A DNA stretch of 64,000 nucleotides. It comes from Rhinopithecus roxellana. Taxonomy: Eukaryota > Chordata > Mammalia > Primates > Cercopithecidae. Position 1 is the stretch's first letter; every line of letters begins with the position of its first letter. Made by a program: the position numbers and the translations under genes. The notes under the pieces are model-generated. The model was given only the letters and a program-made list of their open reading frames with translations, was not told the origin of the DNA and ran no database searches. This document shows, piece by piece, positions 1 to 12,810 of the stretch. The stretch covers positions 45,311,420 through 45,375,419 of the forward strand of contig NC_044553.1 of the NCBI RefSeq assembly GCF_007565055.1. The letters are read 5' to 3'.

Positions 1-3000
1 AAAAACCACTTTATTGAGTGGTTGTAAGGATTAAATAAGGTATTGGAGTACTGAAAAGCCTAACATTGTATGCACTGAGACTTTTTATTCATTCTGCTTC
101 TGAATATAAGCAATCAATTCAAGGCAATTTATTAGTACTCTTAAAGAGCTAGTCACTCCTTCTTCTGAGTATTCATTCACTTATTATCTGTTGCTACTAA
201 GACCCCTTAGCCAAACCAGCAGAGACACACAAGGCCGGGAAAGAGGTAAAGATGGTGAAAGCCGTCCAACACATTAACTGGTCTCCCCAAATGTCTGATC
301 GCTACCCACTTCTGACACTGCCATGGGGACAGGCTAATGCAGGCTGGTTCAAACATGCTAAGGCTGTCTGGCCCTGAGAGGGTCTGAACAGCGTGTGGGA
401 AATGTACTCTGGAGGAAGAAAACTCAAGAGAAATGGCTTTCATGTACTCCTGTCTTGAAAACTGAGAATGTAACATGGTTTCTTTTTGTCTTCTGCTTGG
501 AAACAAATGTTCCTCTGCCTATCTTCCCTAGGTTTAATTAGTCTTCTGTCTTTCTCAGAATTCAGCCTGTTCATTTGCAAATGGAAGACATCAGAAAGGC
601 TAGTGGGTGTGAGTGTGGGTCTTGAGGGGGAAGGGGGCTGAAGTGTTTATTTTCAAAGCCACGGGGGTCCCCATTTGAAAAAGCACCCAGCTTATCTCAA
701 TGTTTTTGTTTGTATGATTTTGAATTAGAAGGTTGGAGCAATTCATTTAGGAGATTAAGCTGTTTTTACAATGGGCTTAGTTGCCCTATTTATTCAATAG
801 TATTGCTAGGGTTTAAAAAAAAAAAGTCTTTCTACTGCACTCTTCATTATTCCAATGTACCAGTTTTAAAGAATTCCTTGGTTTTCACTTTTAATGCTAA
901 TTAATTTTACATTAAAATGATGTTTATTAAATGGCCACAGATAAAAATCACCAATGATTTAACAGTTTAGAAATGCCAGTTTTAGCAAATAAAAATATAA
1001 TTAAATATGAATTTCAGAAAAACAGTAAATAAAATTTCAGTCTAAGTATGGGAAATCATAGGATATACTTATACTAAAAAAACTAATCCATTATTTACTT
1101 AATCTTCACATTTCACTAAAAATCACATATTCTATCTGACAGTGATACCATGTTTTCATTGACGTACATGTTCCAAGAATGGCAAGTGAAAACTAGGACA
1201 AATTCCATTTCATTATTGCACTTACACTTGCTCCCTGCAGAGCTGAAGTACTTCATCAACCAGAATATTAATTTCTAGTTTATAAACAGATAAAGTGATC
1301 ATTCAACAAATCAAGTGAATTTTTACTACAGTAGCTTAAGACCTAGTTCTAGTCACTAAAGCCTATTTCAATTATGGAAATTTTTCTCATCACAGAAAAA
1401 GTAAAACCGGAAGTAGCAACTAGCATCTTCAGTTGAATTAGCAGTTAATGTCTTGAACCACTATGTTTAAACATGAATATCATCTTTCATTTATGCTACA
1501 AAGCAAACATCTGTGCAAGTAAGGGTTCGAACACCCCAGTGCTTATCCTAAGGTTGAAGAAGCCTTTGAACCAATAAATGAGTCATTTCTCCACAGGAGA
1601 CTAAACATTTGCTTGTGACAGTAAACAAAAAGCTGAATTTTATGTAGCACAATCATTTTTACATATCTGTTGATATAAATAGTTAAAGAGGAATTATTGA
1701 ATTTTTTTCTGTCAAATAAAAAGGTTTGCACTTGACTCAGATTTTAGTAAAGAATTGTATTTAAAGAATTGTATTTAAAGAATTAATTTATTCCTTAAAT
1801 GTGATGCTTCCTCTTACCCCAGGAATTGGATTATTTGCAGTAATTCATTCCTAAAGGCCCCTGACTTAATGAACTGTGATGATAAACTAATAAGCCTAAT
1901 TGTGCATAATTTATAGAGTTCATTTTAAAAGCACATCTAATATTTTGAGAAATTTTGGTAGATCTTAAAACTTAATTTTCTCTTTTTATTTTTCTAGATA
2001 GGCAACTTCCCAGGAAAGAAAAAAGGAGGAAAGAAGACAAATGAAAAGCTCAAATTAGCCATCAAATATTTGATCAAAATCCCTATTTGCCATTTAAATA
2101 CAATATTAGAAAACTCTTGCGAGGACTTCATTTTGAAATAAACCTCATGTTGGAGGTCAGTCCTGCTAAGAAATACCACTGAAAGCTGCCACTTGACCCG
2201 GAATTCCTCTACAAGAAAAACTAGCCATAACTACATGAGAGGCCTATATGAGAAACTGCCAGAATGTCAACTTCATTTGCAGTGGCCCCATATGGCCTGA
2301 TCACTCTCCCTGGCATGATAAATCACTGGCAGAATTCTTACCTTCCTACGTTTGATCTCTGCTCAGCAAGATGTGGTTTTGATGTGAAGAACTCCAGATC
2401 TCTCAGGTCAGAGACAAATAGCAGTGGCACTGACCTGCAAAGTGCTAAGTCTCTATTAGACTCAAGTGAAAAGCTGTAAGCTTCTGACAAGTTCCCTTGC
2501 CACCGCGCTTCCTCACCGTCCATGGTTTTCATGAGCTTAGCTTGGCAGGAACGCTGCCGAAATGGTCTGGAGGAGAAATGACAACAAATATTTTCTGCCT
2601 ACTACTATTACAAAGTATTAAAATCAATTTTCACCAAGACTCAAAGGAGGAAGTCTCTTGGGAGTCATTGCTCTAATTTCTAGTATGGTAAGTCTTCAGC
2701 AAACATGAAACATTTTGATTCCCACTGGATCTTTGTGACACTGCTAGCCACTCATTTATATTACGAGAATCATTAACAGGGATTTCTGTGGATTACTTTT
2801 TGGTAACTGAGTACATTGTTGAAACAATGTTTTCAACAAAATGTTTTGAGTGCAAATTTTGGGTCTTCGAAAGACTACAACTAAACATGCAAGCAGTTCA
2901 GTATTGTCTTTTGGATGCTCATAATCCCAGGTTCTGTGCCCAGGAAAGTAAAGAGGTCTAATTAGTCAGGGTGGGGTAAAGAAATCTTATAGTTTTTCTA

Positions 3001-3086
3001 ATCCAACACTTTAAAAAAGTAGGTGGACTAATTAATAAGCATCTTGTTCTGGTCTCTCATTTTATAAGTAATAAAACTGTTACCAG

Positions 3087-3088
<2 letters not shown>
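1..3088. other. Intronic DNA without recognised elements
   Basis: Apart from a short 14-bp tandem repeat at 1749-1784, I recognise no gene, Alu, L1 or LTR here. Open frames are short and unrelated to known proteins. Confidence 0.5.
1749..1784. repeat. Short tandem repeat, 14-bp unit x 2.6
   Basis: The unit AAAGAATTGTATTT occurs at 1749-1762 and 1763-1776 without a mismatch, followed by a partial third copy to 1784. Confidence 0.85.
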
Positions 3089-3090
<2 letters not shown>

Positions 3091-3118
<28 letters not shown>

Positions 3119-3119
3119 T
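3091..3119. repeat. (TGAT)n microsatellite
   Basis: About seven tandem TGAT/ATTG units lie directly beside the truncated Alu that follows. The repeat probably grew from that Alu's A-rich tail. Confidence 0.9.
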
Positions 3120-3120
3120 A

Positions 3121-3203
3121 ATTTTTTGAGAGAGAGTCTTGCTCTGTCACCCAGGCTGGAGTGCAGAGGCACGATCTCGGCTCACTGCAACCTCTGCCTC
3201 CTG
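3121..3203 (-). mobile_element. Truncated Alu fragment
   Basis: The plus strand shows the inverted 3' half of an Alu (GAGTCTTGCTCTGTCACC to CCTCTGCCTCC) and then stops abruptly at non-Alu sequence. Only about 80 bp of the roughly 300 bp element remains. Confidence 0.85.
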
Positions 3204-5805
3204 TTACTGGGAAATTTAAGTGGCGTACCCAGTATCACAAAGCATTTTCATATCTCCAGGTCCCATTATAGATGAGATAATAAATGATCAAGTTATTTTG
3301 TTCATTCACCAATTCAATAAGTATTTATTCAATGCCTGCATATCCAATAAACTGTTAAATGAACATACATAAGTGGCAGAGCTGGGGTCAGAACACGGTT
3401 CTTCTAACGCCCTGTCTACTGCCTTGTTCACTGCTCTGCAAGGTACTGTGAAAGGTTTCTATTTCAAAGGAAGGGGTAAATGTGTGGGAATGAAGCAGAA
3501 GAGTTTTCCAAAGTTGTGTGTGTCTAACTTCTTTAAAAGAAGTACATAAAAGAAAGTTATTTCAAAACTGTTTACCTTGGAATTCACTTTCTAGTCCTGC
3601 CATTGTAACTATTAATGACTCTGGAAATGAAATCAGTCAACTTATTGTCTAGTATGTATTCATTTACTCATTCATTCAAACACGAAGATTCATGGACCAC
3701 ACTGTGTCAAGGCAGCCATGATATCGGCTCTCATAAAAATTTAAGTCGAAGAAAAGAACCAGTCTAGGCATTAAACAATAATTGGATCCCTTGGTGTGAC
3801 ATTATAAAACACACATTACTTAACAGTAATAATGAAGTTTGAAATAAACCTAAAATGCCACATTTAAAACGCTTCTTGTAAGAGATTTGTTGTGTTCTGA
3901 AGTCATGTGTGCCTATCACTGAAAATGACAGCAGAAATACTCTAAAAATTGTAAAACTAAAATTGGTGTGAAATTTTAGTTCACTGAAATTATGAGGTGT
4001 TCCAAAAAAGCAAGAAGCATGCTGTCATTTTAACAGCTGCATTATTTCAGTACTTGTCCCTTTTGCACCACTCAGAATTACAAGGCCCTCATCTCCGTAG
4101 CAGTAAGTTAATGACTTTGCAAGTGTTCAGGAAAAGCAAAATGTTTAGTTTGTTTTTTGGCTAAGTGTACTTTATGTACTCCTATTTGCGTATACATGCC
4201 TATACTAAATGTTGAGCAATAATCTTTATCCTTAATTCAGATCATCAAGAGTTCCAAAAATCACTATTTTGTGTACTTCTTTTCTCAGCCTTCTCTTTTT
4301 CTCTGTTGGAATTCCTGGTAATGATACGAGAATGTGGGCAAAACTCATTAGTCTCCCTGCTGTTTACAAGACAGGATTTATGCTCAATGTGCTGAACACA
4401 ATGACACACATCACTAAATGGCTACAACTACCACCCAAGCTTTAATCTCAGAAATTTTTCACTCAGTACAAATACCTATCAGCATGGAGAAACATGGAAG
4501 AGCAATTACAGCCAACACGTGTAGTCTTTTAAGAGTACACCAATAAATACCCATTTGTGAAGGTTAATTTAATGCAACCCAGGCTGTTATCTGGAATAGT
4601 ATATGTCGCCAATTCAATCCATTAAGTAATTACTAAATTCTCAAGAGGGCTCCCAGAAGTCAAATGTGGTTATTCCAGGTTCATTGCTTCTGGTCTCCCA
4701 AAGGACCATTTAGGCCAACAGCTGGGAGAGCCAACTACAAAGGTTCCCAGGCATAACCAACCATTTCATGAAAACAGGTAAATGAGTCTAAACGAGAAAT
4801 AAGAGTCATCAAGTGCCTGTCTTAGGAGAAACACCTAGGGAAGCAGAAGAGAAGCACAAAAGGAGAGGAATAAAAAAAGGAGAGAAAAGGCATAAGTTTG
4901 GGAAGTAAAAAGAGAGATCTGTTCTCTCTAAAAGTGAAGTCAGAGAAATCCGAAGGCTGCAAGATCTGGCTTAAAGGAGACAACCTTTCAGCAGTTTCTT
5001 TGGATAGGATTTTTGAATCATTTATAATGAAACATTAATTGTGCACCCCAAATGCCCCATCTTTGTGTTGCTGAAACTCAGTTTGAGTACTGCATGAATT
5101 CCTCTATTATGCCTCCCTAGTGAGATTACAGGTAATAGAGGGATCTGATAGTAATTAAGCCTTGGTAAGATGATTGCTCATGAGACAAGATGGAACATAT
5201 CCACCCAACTCTTTCTGGGAAGCATCTCTCTCACAGAAATTATAGCCCAGTTACACAAAATGATGGCCCATTGGGGCACAGAAAACATTAGAAAGAATGT
5301 AAAATATATTATCCTCAATAGCCTCACACATCCTCACTCCCAAGTCAATCTTAACAGCCATAAAAAAAGGAAAACACTTTTTCAATGCAAACAAAACAGA
5401 CCAAATAAACAGGTGTTATTAAGGGCAGTGTGTGACTACCCAACCAGTGAGAATCGAAAACCACAGTTCTTTATCATAACCTAAATAATCACATATTCCC
5501 AGGTGACCTATACCTGAAGTGTCAAATTGTATCAATTCTCTCCCCTTTTTTTGAATGCATACTCCCATTTTTTGTATGGTTAGAATTGTTGCTTATGATA
5601 GCTACAGACAATACTGAGTGGAATTAGACTTAGGATCTGAATGAAATATGGGATTTGTAGTTGAAGAACTGGGCTTGGGGTTTCCTATAAAAACACTCAG
5701 CAAGGCTTTAGGCTAATAGTCCAAATTGTATTGTCTTTATAGTGGTTCTTACACTTGTCCTTATTGTTATGAGAAGGAGGAGCACTGAGTCCTAGAATTG
5801 TCACC
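3204..5805. other. Intronic DNA with faint MIR/L2 fragments
   Basis: Near 3365-3425 the sequence resembles the MIR core (GTGGCAGAGCTGGGGTCAGA), and 3650-3720 resembles an L2 tail. The rest, including a purine-rich stretch at 4850-4920, shows nothing recognisable. Confidence 0.4.
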
Positions 5806-5809
5806 CACT

Positions 5810-5975
5810 ATTGCTATTGAGCCTGAAAAAACTAACTTTAACATGCTTGATTTTCTCACTTATAAAATGAAGATATTAATATAATATTCACATCATAGTG
5901 TTGCCCCAAGAATTTAGTGTAATCATATGTGAAAAGTACTTTGAATATTGTAGTATTAATAAAAGCTGTAGCTAT
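5810..5975 (-). repeat. MIR SINE remnant
   Basis: The plus strand follows the inverted MIR consensus (TTTTCTCACTTATAAAATGA, then AGTACTTTGAATATTGTAGT). It is an ancient, diverged copy. Confidence 0.6.
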
Positions 5976-5989
5976 TAAAATATAATAAG

Positions 5990-7329
5990 TATTTGTTAAT
6001 AAAACATTCTTGAAGCATCTACATTGTTAGACATTGAGCTAGGTACTTCAGAAACACCATAATAAGTAAGAGTTTATAATCTAGTACAGTTTAGAAGTAG
6101 GGAGTTACACAGAAAAATATAATGCAATTTAAAAATGTTATCACTGAGGAGAAATGCAAATAAGTAATATGAATGCTCAGAAAAAATACATTCATTATCA
6201 AAAAATAAGTATGTAGCCAAAATTGTTGGGTATTACATGTGATTACATACACAAAAAGGGTAGTTTTAAGGTTGGAGAATTTCAGACTTCCACAATATCT
6301 TCTTTAAAATGAGAGATACACATGCATGAACCAAATCACTGATGAAATTCAAACACAAAGGTAAATATATACACCAGCTTTGGGTTTAATACATAAGTTA
6401 AAATGTTAACAAAATAAGTAGTGTTATTTTCAGACCTGGCGCTAAGGAATAATTTAAATCCTCTTCACTAACAAGATGAAGTATAGTATTCTCGAAAAGA
6501 CTTATTCAAGAAAAAGTTCTTTCTTTTAGAAATTCTTTTTATTTGCTACCTATCCATGTTTTCTCCAAATCTATAGGCAGCACAGAGTAAAGAATTCATC
6601 AATTTATCTTGACCCTTCAAAAATGAGTGTGTGTACATGTGTGAAAGAGAGCGTGCGAACGCACATGAGCAAGAGTACAACCGTAGCTAACATTTAAGTA
6701 TTTATTCTGTTCTAGATAATCTAAGAAAGGTAGGGAAATTAAGTATTGACATGAATAGGTTATAATAATCATGTTTCCTAGAGTTTTATACAGTGGTCGC
6801 TTAGAGGTAGGTTTACAGAATATGGTACTGTTCTTAGTTTAGGGAAACTAATACGTATTAAAACTATCCAACAAAGTAGAACCAGTTTCTCATATTTTCC
6901 CATTATAGAGAAGACCACACATTCTAGAATTCCTAATCTGATTCTAAGACTTCAGGGAATACAATTTTTTAAAATTATTTAAACATCAATATTGTTTGAC
7001 TTTCCAATGCTACACCATTTGTCTTTAATATTTATTATTGTCCCCATGCATTACCAATTCTAGGAGGTAAAGATAGAAATGTAAAAAGCAAAAATAATAA
7101 ACTTTCAGAAGACTACAAAAAGAATGCCTTGAACAATCTGGAGTAAGAATGGATTTCTGAAACAAGACCCTAAAGGAAAAATCCTTCCTCATTTGCATTT
7201 AAAACTGTATGACAATTACACAAGAAAAAGAAAGGAGGGAAAGTTACAAGAGGAAGGAAAATGTTTGTATAGTAAATAACTGATAAAATTTATAAAATAC
7301 ATTTATAAAAACTGATAAATCAGTAAATA
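5990..7329. other. Intronic AT-rich DNA with an L2-like start
   Basis: The first 120 bp resemble an L2 tail (TAAGTATTTGTTAATAAAAC, then GTTAGACATTGAGCTAGGTA). The remainder is AT-rich without a recognised element, except a short TG/GA-rich tract near 6627-6660. Confidence 0.4.
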
Positions 7330-8060
7330 CAACATAGAAAAATCAGCAAATGATAAATTAGCCAAAGGAGGACAGCCAAATGGCCAACATGAAACGATGC
7401 TCAATCTCACAAGAAATCAAGGAAACGCAAATTAAAGTAGCAATGAGATGCCATTTCACACTTACCAGGCTGGCAAAATTTAGTAAGTATGAGAATCTCA
7501 AGTTAGGTGAAAATGTAGACTAATGGGAACTCTGATACACTGCCGGTGAGACATACTGGAGGTGTACATACTGGGAATATACTGGTGGTGGAAACTAGTA
7601 TAACCATGTTGGACAGAAATTTGGCAATCCCTAATTAAGTTGTAGATACATATACTCCATGAGCCAGCAATATCACTTTTAAGTATACATCCTAGATGCT
7701 CTCTCACCAGGTATATGAGGAGACATGTTCAGGAATGTTCAATGCAGCATTACTGCAATAACAAAATGCTGGATGTATCATAACTGTCAATACTAGAATG
7801 AACTAAAAATTAGGATATATTCAAATAATGGAATACTTTGCAACAATTATGATCACTTAATTACAAGTATATCCAACAACATGGATGAACACTGAACATA
7901 CGCTTAGCAAGCTAATAAAATTACAGAAGGATATATATATATGGTATATATACACAAAACATTTATATAAAAATGTTACCATGCAAAACAATAGCACGTA
8001 TTATTTATGGATACATATACCTATGGGAAAGATAAATGCCTACAACAAAGGAAGAGAAAG
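7330..8060 (+). mobile_element. Ancient L1M 3' fragment
   Basis: Diverged sequence follows the ORF2 C-terminal and 3' region of mammalian L1: AATCAAGGAAACGCAAATTA, GAGATGCCATTTCACAC, a degraded TGGAATACTTTGCAACAATT (typical TGGAATACTATGCAGC), and ATGGATGAACACTGAA. No significant open frame survives. Confidence 0.8.
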
Positions 8061-10525
8061 AGAAGGAAACGGGGGCTTCAATTTAATCCTTTTAAAAAAT
8101 TAGAAGCAAATAATGCAAAACATTAAGAACAAATCTAGGTGTAAGTACACACATTTGTTATATTATTGCTTTACTTTTCTGTATGATTAAAGCAATTCAT
8201 TTTCTGTCAAATATGTCTGGCAATAATGTGCTGTTCTGCTGAGCTGGAAACATCTCTTTATCTTCTGAATCCTCATTCATCTCAAGCATTTAACATCTTC
8301 TATCATGAACGATAGTTACTGTGTGCATGACCCCACTCCACATCCAAATGGGAATCCACTCCCGCCTCTTCAGAGCAGGGGCCACACCTATATATCTTTC
8401 TCTGCCAGAGAGTGACTCACAATATGTACAAAAAAGGCCTTAATAAATGTTAAATAAACAAATGAATAAATAAATTCAGGGAAGCAAAAGAGTAGCTCTG
8501 GCTATAGCCAAAAATAAAAATGACCCTGAGATAATAAAAATTAAAATTAAATTTTATAATAAAATACAATTATAATAAAATTAATACAATTATATTATCA
8601 AACTGTAAAACATAGATGAGGCAGAATTTACCAGTTTCAGTTCTGTTGGGGAATTTAACCAAATAGTCTCACACTGATTATCTCCTCCCAAAAAGGATTT
8701 TGTGAGCAAGTCCAATTTTCACACCTAGAGATATGACTTTCAGTTGTTCTCCATAAATTCATATAAGCATTTCATAATTTCACCTTCCCAGGCAAAGCCT
8801 CCTCCTTCTCCTTCCCACCTGAAATCGTGCCACTATCACACACATCTGAGTCTGGAGATCTGGTATATGAGTGTTAGGAGTGAGAGGTGGGGAAAAGGGA
8901 AAATAGGTTATTTTTGCATATCTTGTGGGTTTGCTAAATAATTAGTGGGTTTCCTAAACTCACACTATTTTGCCAGATTCATTTACAGGAAGGTAATTCC
9001 ATTCTTCTTGTGGAAGAGTCACACAACCTATACCACTTTCTGATTGTTTAATCTTTAAGAAAACCCTAGAAATGATAGTCCAAAAAAAAAAAAAAAAAAA
9101 CCCTAAGGTCACTGGACTTGAAATTCGAAGTCCAATGAATAGATGGATGAAAATAATGTAAGATAAGAGATATTAAAATATTATCTTTTAATTATTTTGA
9201 AAAATTTTCCTTATCGTTTATAATCAAGATTGGAAAGGGTTTTCAGATTCATGATATGCTAAATTCTTCTAGATAAGAGACAGGTGTTTCCAGTTAGACC
9301 TAAACAAAAGCTTTTCTCTTTCCAGAGCTGTAGTGATAAAGAAACAGTACTTTGGCTCTCCAAAGGTCAGACAGTGATGAGGAAAGGAAATAGAGCAGAT
9401 AACTACTTCTGGAGGTAACAGAGTTGAACTGGAGTAAAAGAAGGCTTCCTTCTATAATAAAAATTAGAATGTTCACACACAGACATTCTAATTTTTAACC
9501 ACATTCTACAGAGGTCAATTAATTCCCACGTTTAGCCCTAGGGAAGTGTTGTTTAGAGCCCAACAGAAGTCTAGGTGGTGAAATCACCCAATTATTATTC
9601 CAACTGGAATTTTGAAAGCCTGGAAGTGTTTTCAATCATGTGATCCAACAGACTTGTAAATAAACCTGCTGTAAATAAGCTCTAAGATTTTGAAGGAAAA
9701 CAATTTAAACATAACTCAATCTTAAAGGCAGACAATAGAGAAATGCCAAGATAAGTAATTCCCAATATGCATAATCTCATATATTTTAAAGGTTAAATGA
9801 AATGGATCTCAGAGATACAATTAAAGGCAATTAAAAATTAACCCAGGTGACATTAGAGCAATCACCTCTATGTGAATTAGATTTGGTGTCTGGGGGGAAA
9901 CGAATGGCTTTGAAATTACCTGTCACAGCTAATAAAGAAATTAAGGAAATGCTAGGAGGGCTTTCAAAATAGCCACTGCCTGGTGCTTTTACCTTCTGGA
10001 AGGTGACTGCTCCTGGGAAACGCTCTTAAAATTCCATGTGTTATCTTAGTCAGGACTAGTAAAGTTTCTTCGCTTTTTAAATTACATAAAGTAAGATACC
10101 TTCCCACTGCCAAAAGGTATCTATCTACCTTCTGAGAATGTCCTTGTATGCTGCATACATCCCCATTTATGTGCCAATATCTTGTTAGTATTTTTATCCA
10201 AACTACTTAAAATACCAGAAATGTCTATTTGCAACCTGGAGTTTAGGCTCAGCTAATCGAGCATACTGAGGCATATTCATGCTACATTTTGGCACAAACG
10301 TCAAGATATCTAATTTTATTATTAAAATACTGTCTGAGAAATCGCTTTAGTAACTTTTTAGTAAAGATAAGACCTTGCTGGAAAAATTTGGTAAAAATGC
10401 AGTGTAACTATATAAGGAGGATTCCATAGTTACCCTGAATATTGAACTCTTATGAGTAATGCAAATAATAAATGTAATAAAAGTAATTAAAATAATAATA
10501 CATGGCCTGTTTTATAAAACTTTGC
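8061..10525. other. Intronic DNA without clear elements
   Basis: Holds an L2/MIR-like tail at about 8400-8470, an AT-only stretch at 8520-8600, an A19 run at about 9081-9099 and a perfect hairpin at 9458-9497 (listed separately). No gene is seen. Confidence 0.45.
9458..9497. repeat. Perfect 15-bp inverted repeat (hairpin)
   Basis: TAAAAATTAGAATGT at 9458-9472 is exactly complementary to 9483-9497, separated by a 10-nt loop. The stem is AT-rich. It does not match the MADE1 hairpin and I do not recognise its family. Confidence 0.85.
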
Positions 10526-10540
10526 TGATCATATAATTCT

Positions 10541-10814
10541 TTTTTTGAGATGAAGTTTCACTCATCTCCCAGGCTGGAGTGCAATGGCGTGATCTGGGCT
10601 CATTGCAACCTCTGCCTCTCGGATTCAAGTGATTCTCCTACCTCAGCCTACCAAGAAGCTGGGATTACAGGCGTGTACCACCACGCCCAGCTAATTTTGT
10701 TTTATTAGTAGAGATGGGGTTTCACCATGATTGGCCAGGTTGGTGTCAAACTCCCGACTTCAGGTGATCCTCCCAAAGTGCTGGGATTACAGGTGTGAGC
10801 CACTGCACCCGGCC
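10541..10814 (-). mobile_element. Alu (S-type)
   Basis: Inverted full-length Alu with short T tail on the plus strand. Target-site duplications flank it: 10526-10540 and 10818-10832 (TGATCATATAATTCT versus TGATCATATAGTTCT, one mismatch). Confidence 0.93.
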
Positions 10815-10870
10815 AGTTGATCATATAGTTCTGATCTTCCTTAACATTGAATTCCATTAATTTAGATCTC

Positions 10871-10873
<3 letters not shown>

Positions 10874-10917
<44 letters not shown>
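10874..10917. repeat. (TG)n(TA)n microsatellite
   Basis: About sixteen TG units pass directly into TATATATATA. The compound dinucleotide tract is likely length-variable. Confidence 0.95.
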
Positions 10918-11216
10918 TCATCACTTTGCAAAAATGCAATAGAATGAGTATTGGCTATCATTATATGCCACTTACTTCAACATACTTTTCATTTAGTCCT
11001 TTTAACCCCATAAAGTAGATACTATTATTTCAATGATGACAAATGTAGAAACTGAAACTCAGTGAAGAAACTCCTTAAGATGCCACACATATCTTTTGGT
11101 GTATGTGCTGTTGCATCCCTAGGACCTGGCACTATACCAGGCACTATGTGTCAAATAAATGTTAACTGTCCACATAGCTAATAAGCATCTTTCTGACCAG
11201 GATTTGATCAAAGACC

Positions 11217-11220
<4 letters not shown>

Positions 11221-11251
<31 letters not shown>

Positions 11252-11533
11252 AGACGGAGTCTCGCCCTGTCTCCCAGGCTGGAGTGCAGTGGCCAGATCT
11301 CAGCTCACTGCAAGCTCCGCCTCCCAGGTTCACGCCATTCTCCTGCCTCAGCCTCCCGAGTAGCTGGGACTACAGGCGCCCTCCACCTCGCCCGACTAGT
11401 TTTTTGTATTTTTTTAGTAGAGACAGGGTTTCACCGTGTTAGCCAGGATGGTCTCGATCTCCTGACCTCGTGATCCACCCGTCTCGGCCTCCCAAAGTGC
11501 TGGGATTACAGGCTTAAGCCACCGCGCCCGGCC
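11221..11533 (-). mobile_element. Young AluY, Old World monkey type
   Basis: Full-length inverted Alu with a run of about 31 T on the plus strand and a perfect 17-bp target duplication (11204-11220 and 11534-11550, TTGATCAAAGACCTATT). It carries the CGCCCGACTAGTTTTTTG, GTGGCCAGATCTCAGC and GGCTTAAGCC variants, which I associate with cercopithecine AluYR elements. The perfect duplication and long tail indicate a recent insertion. Confidence 0.95.
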
Positions 11534-11599
11534 TTGATCAAAGACCTATTTTAACTCAGAGTCTCTCTTTTTCCAAATCAAGGAAGGGCATGCAAGTTT

Positions 11600-11757
11600 C
11601 TTCTAAAATGTGGGCTACATGGTTTCCGTTGCTCTGCTCTGCCATTCTAGTCAGAAAGTGGCCACAGACAGTATGTAACTGAATGAGTGCAGTTGTGTTA
11701 CAATAAAACTTTATAAAACCAGACAGACAGTCCACAGTTTGCTGACCCCTGAAACTG
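11600..11757 (+). mobile_element. MER5-type hAT transposon remnant
   Basis: The sequence GTGTTACAATAAAACTTTAT ... CAGTTTGCTGACCCCT follows the MER5A consensus end. It is non-autonomous, diverged and has no coding capacity. Confidence 0.7.
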
Positions 11758-11760
11758 TCA

Positions 11761-12689
11761 CTAAGATAACTAAAGAGACAAAAATACCCATCAGTATCTG
11801 CACGTTATTGTCTAACTAAGACTCAGAACTGATAACTCTGTGATGGGACTTGGGATATTTACTGATATGGTCATGGTTAGATCATGGTGCTTCACCGATG
11901 CAACGGAGAATTAACTATGCATGATTTACCTTTCTTAAGCCTGGCTATGAGGAAGTCAGACCTCACAAAACAGTCTCCTCAGAGAATCCCCTACTCTGAA
12001 ACTGAAAAACTATCATTCATCATTTTATAGAAATAAAGAACGAGGAGTCCCTCAGCAAATGATAATTCCACATGGTAACATAAGCCCATGTAGTAGAAGG
12101 GATCAGGGCTGGACCCCCAGGAGAATTATCTAATTCAAGTCCTGTGATGAAGTTGTTCAGCTTCCCTGTAAATGGAGATTATACAAACATCAAAAAGTTG
12201 TATAGTTATGAAAAAGTATTTTAAAAAACACCTGAAGTCCTCTATTAACATGTAGTTTGACTGACAATTTATGACCAAAACAGACAATCTCGAGTAAAGG
12301 TTTGGAAGGATCTAGATCCACACCTATCTTTTAAGAAATTATTCCTGGCATAGGCAAGAATCTTGCCCTAGATTAAAAAAAAAAAAATCTCATAGAAAAA
12401 TAAAAAATAGTCATTTAAAGTATTAGAATCAAAAGTCACAAAAGGCAGCTCTTTCTTAAGAGGGGTAGACTGGTTCATATTCTCTCCATGGTTGCGAGAA
12501 AAGTAACAAAAAAATAAAGATTTAAACTCCTTCCCTTTAAAAAAAAAAAAAAAAAAAAGAACAAAACAAGATGAAAAAATAATGTGCCACAGACCATTAG
12601 AAAAAGTGTATGGTGAGGAAAACTATCAATTTTTTTAAAGTCAAGGCCAATGTCTTCCTTATGAATTATTATATTTATTTCTACTCTCT
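11761..12689. other. Intronic DNA, nothing recognised
   Basis: No gene or named repeat is seen. An A-run at 12541-12558 and a shorter one at 12375-12387 are simple tracts. Confidence 0.4.
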
Positions 12690-12810
12690 CTCCTTCAAAA
12701 GGTTCTGCAAGGATCAAACAAGATATATATGAAAGTGCTGGGCAAACCATTAGGCCCTATAAAAATGTAAGTGGCATAAGTATTATCATCATAATTATTA
12801 TTACATTGAT
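12690..12810 (-). repeat. MIR SINE remnant
   Basis: GTTCTGCAAGGATCAAACAA ... AAAGTGCTGGGCAAACCATT ... TATTATCATCATAATTATTA matches the tail half of inverted MIR. Old and diverged. Confidence 0.55.

Noticed and set aside
11159..11473. 104-codon frame in AluY, and similar frames at 19204-19464, 26569-26821, 27324-27638, 33291-33707, 35036-35365, 51509-51829
   Set aside because: All are translations of Alu sequence (SLALSPRLECSG, SSWDYRRPPP types), a frequent source of false gene calls.
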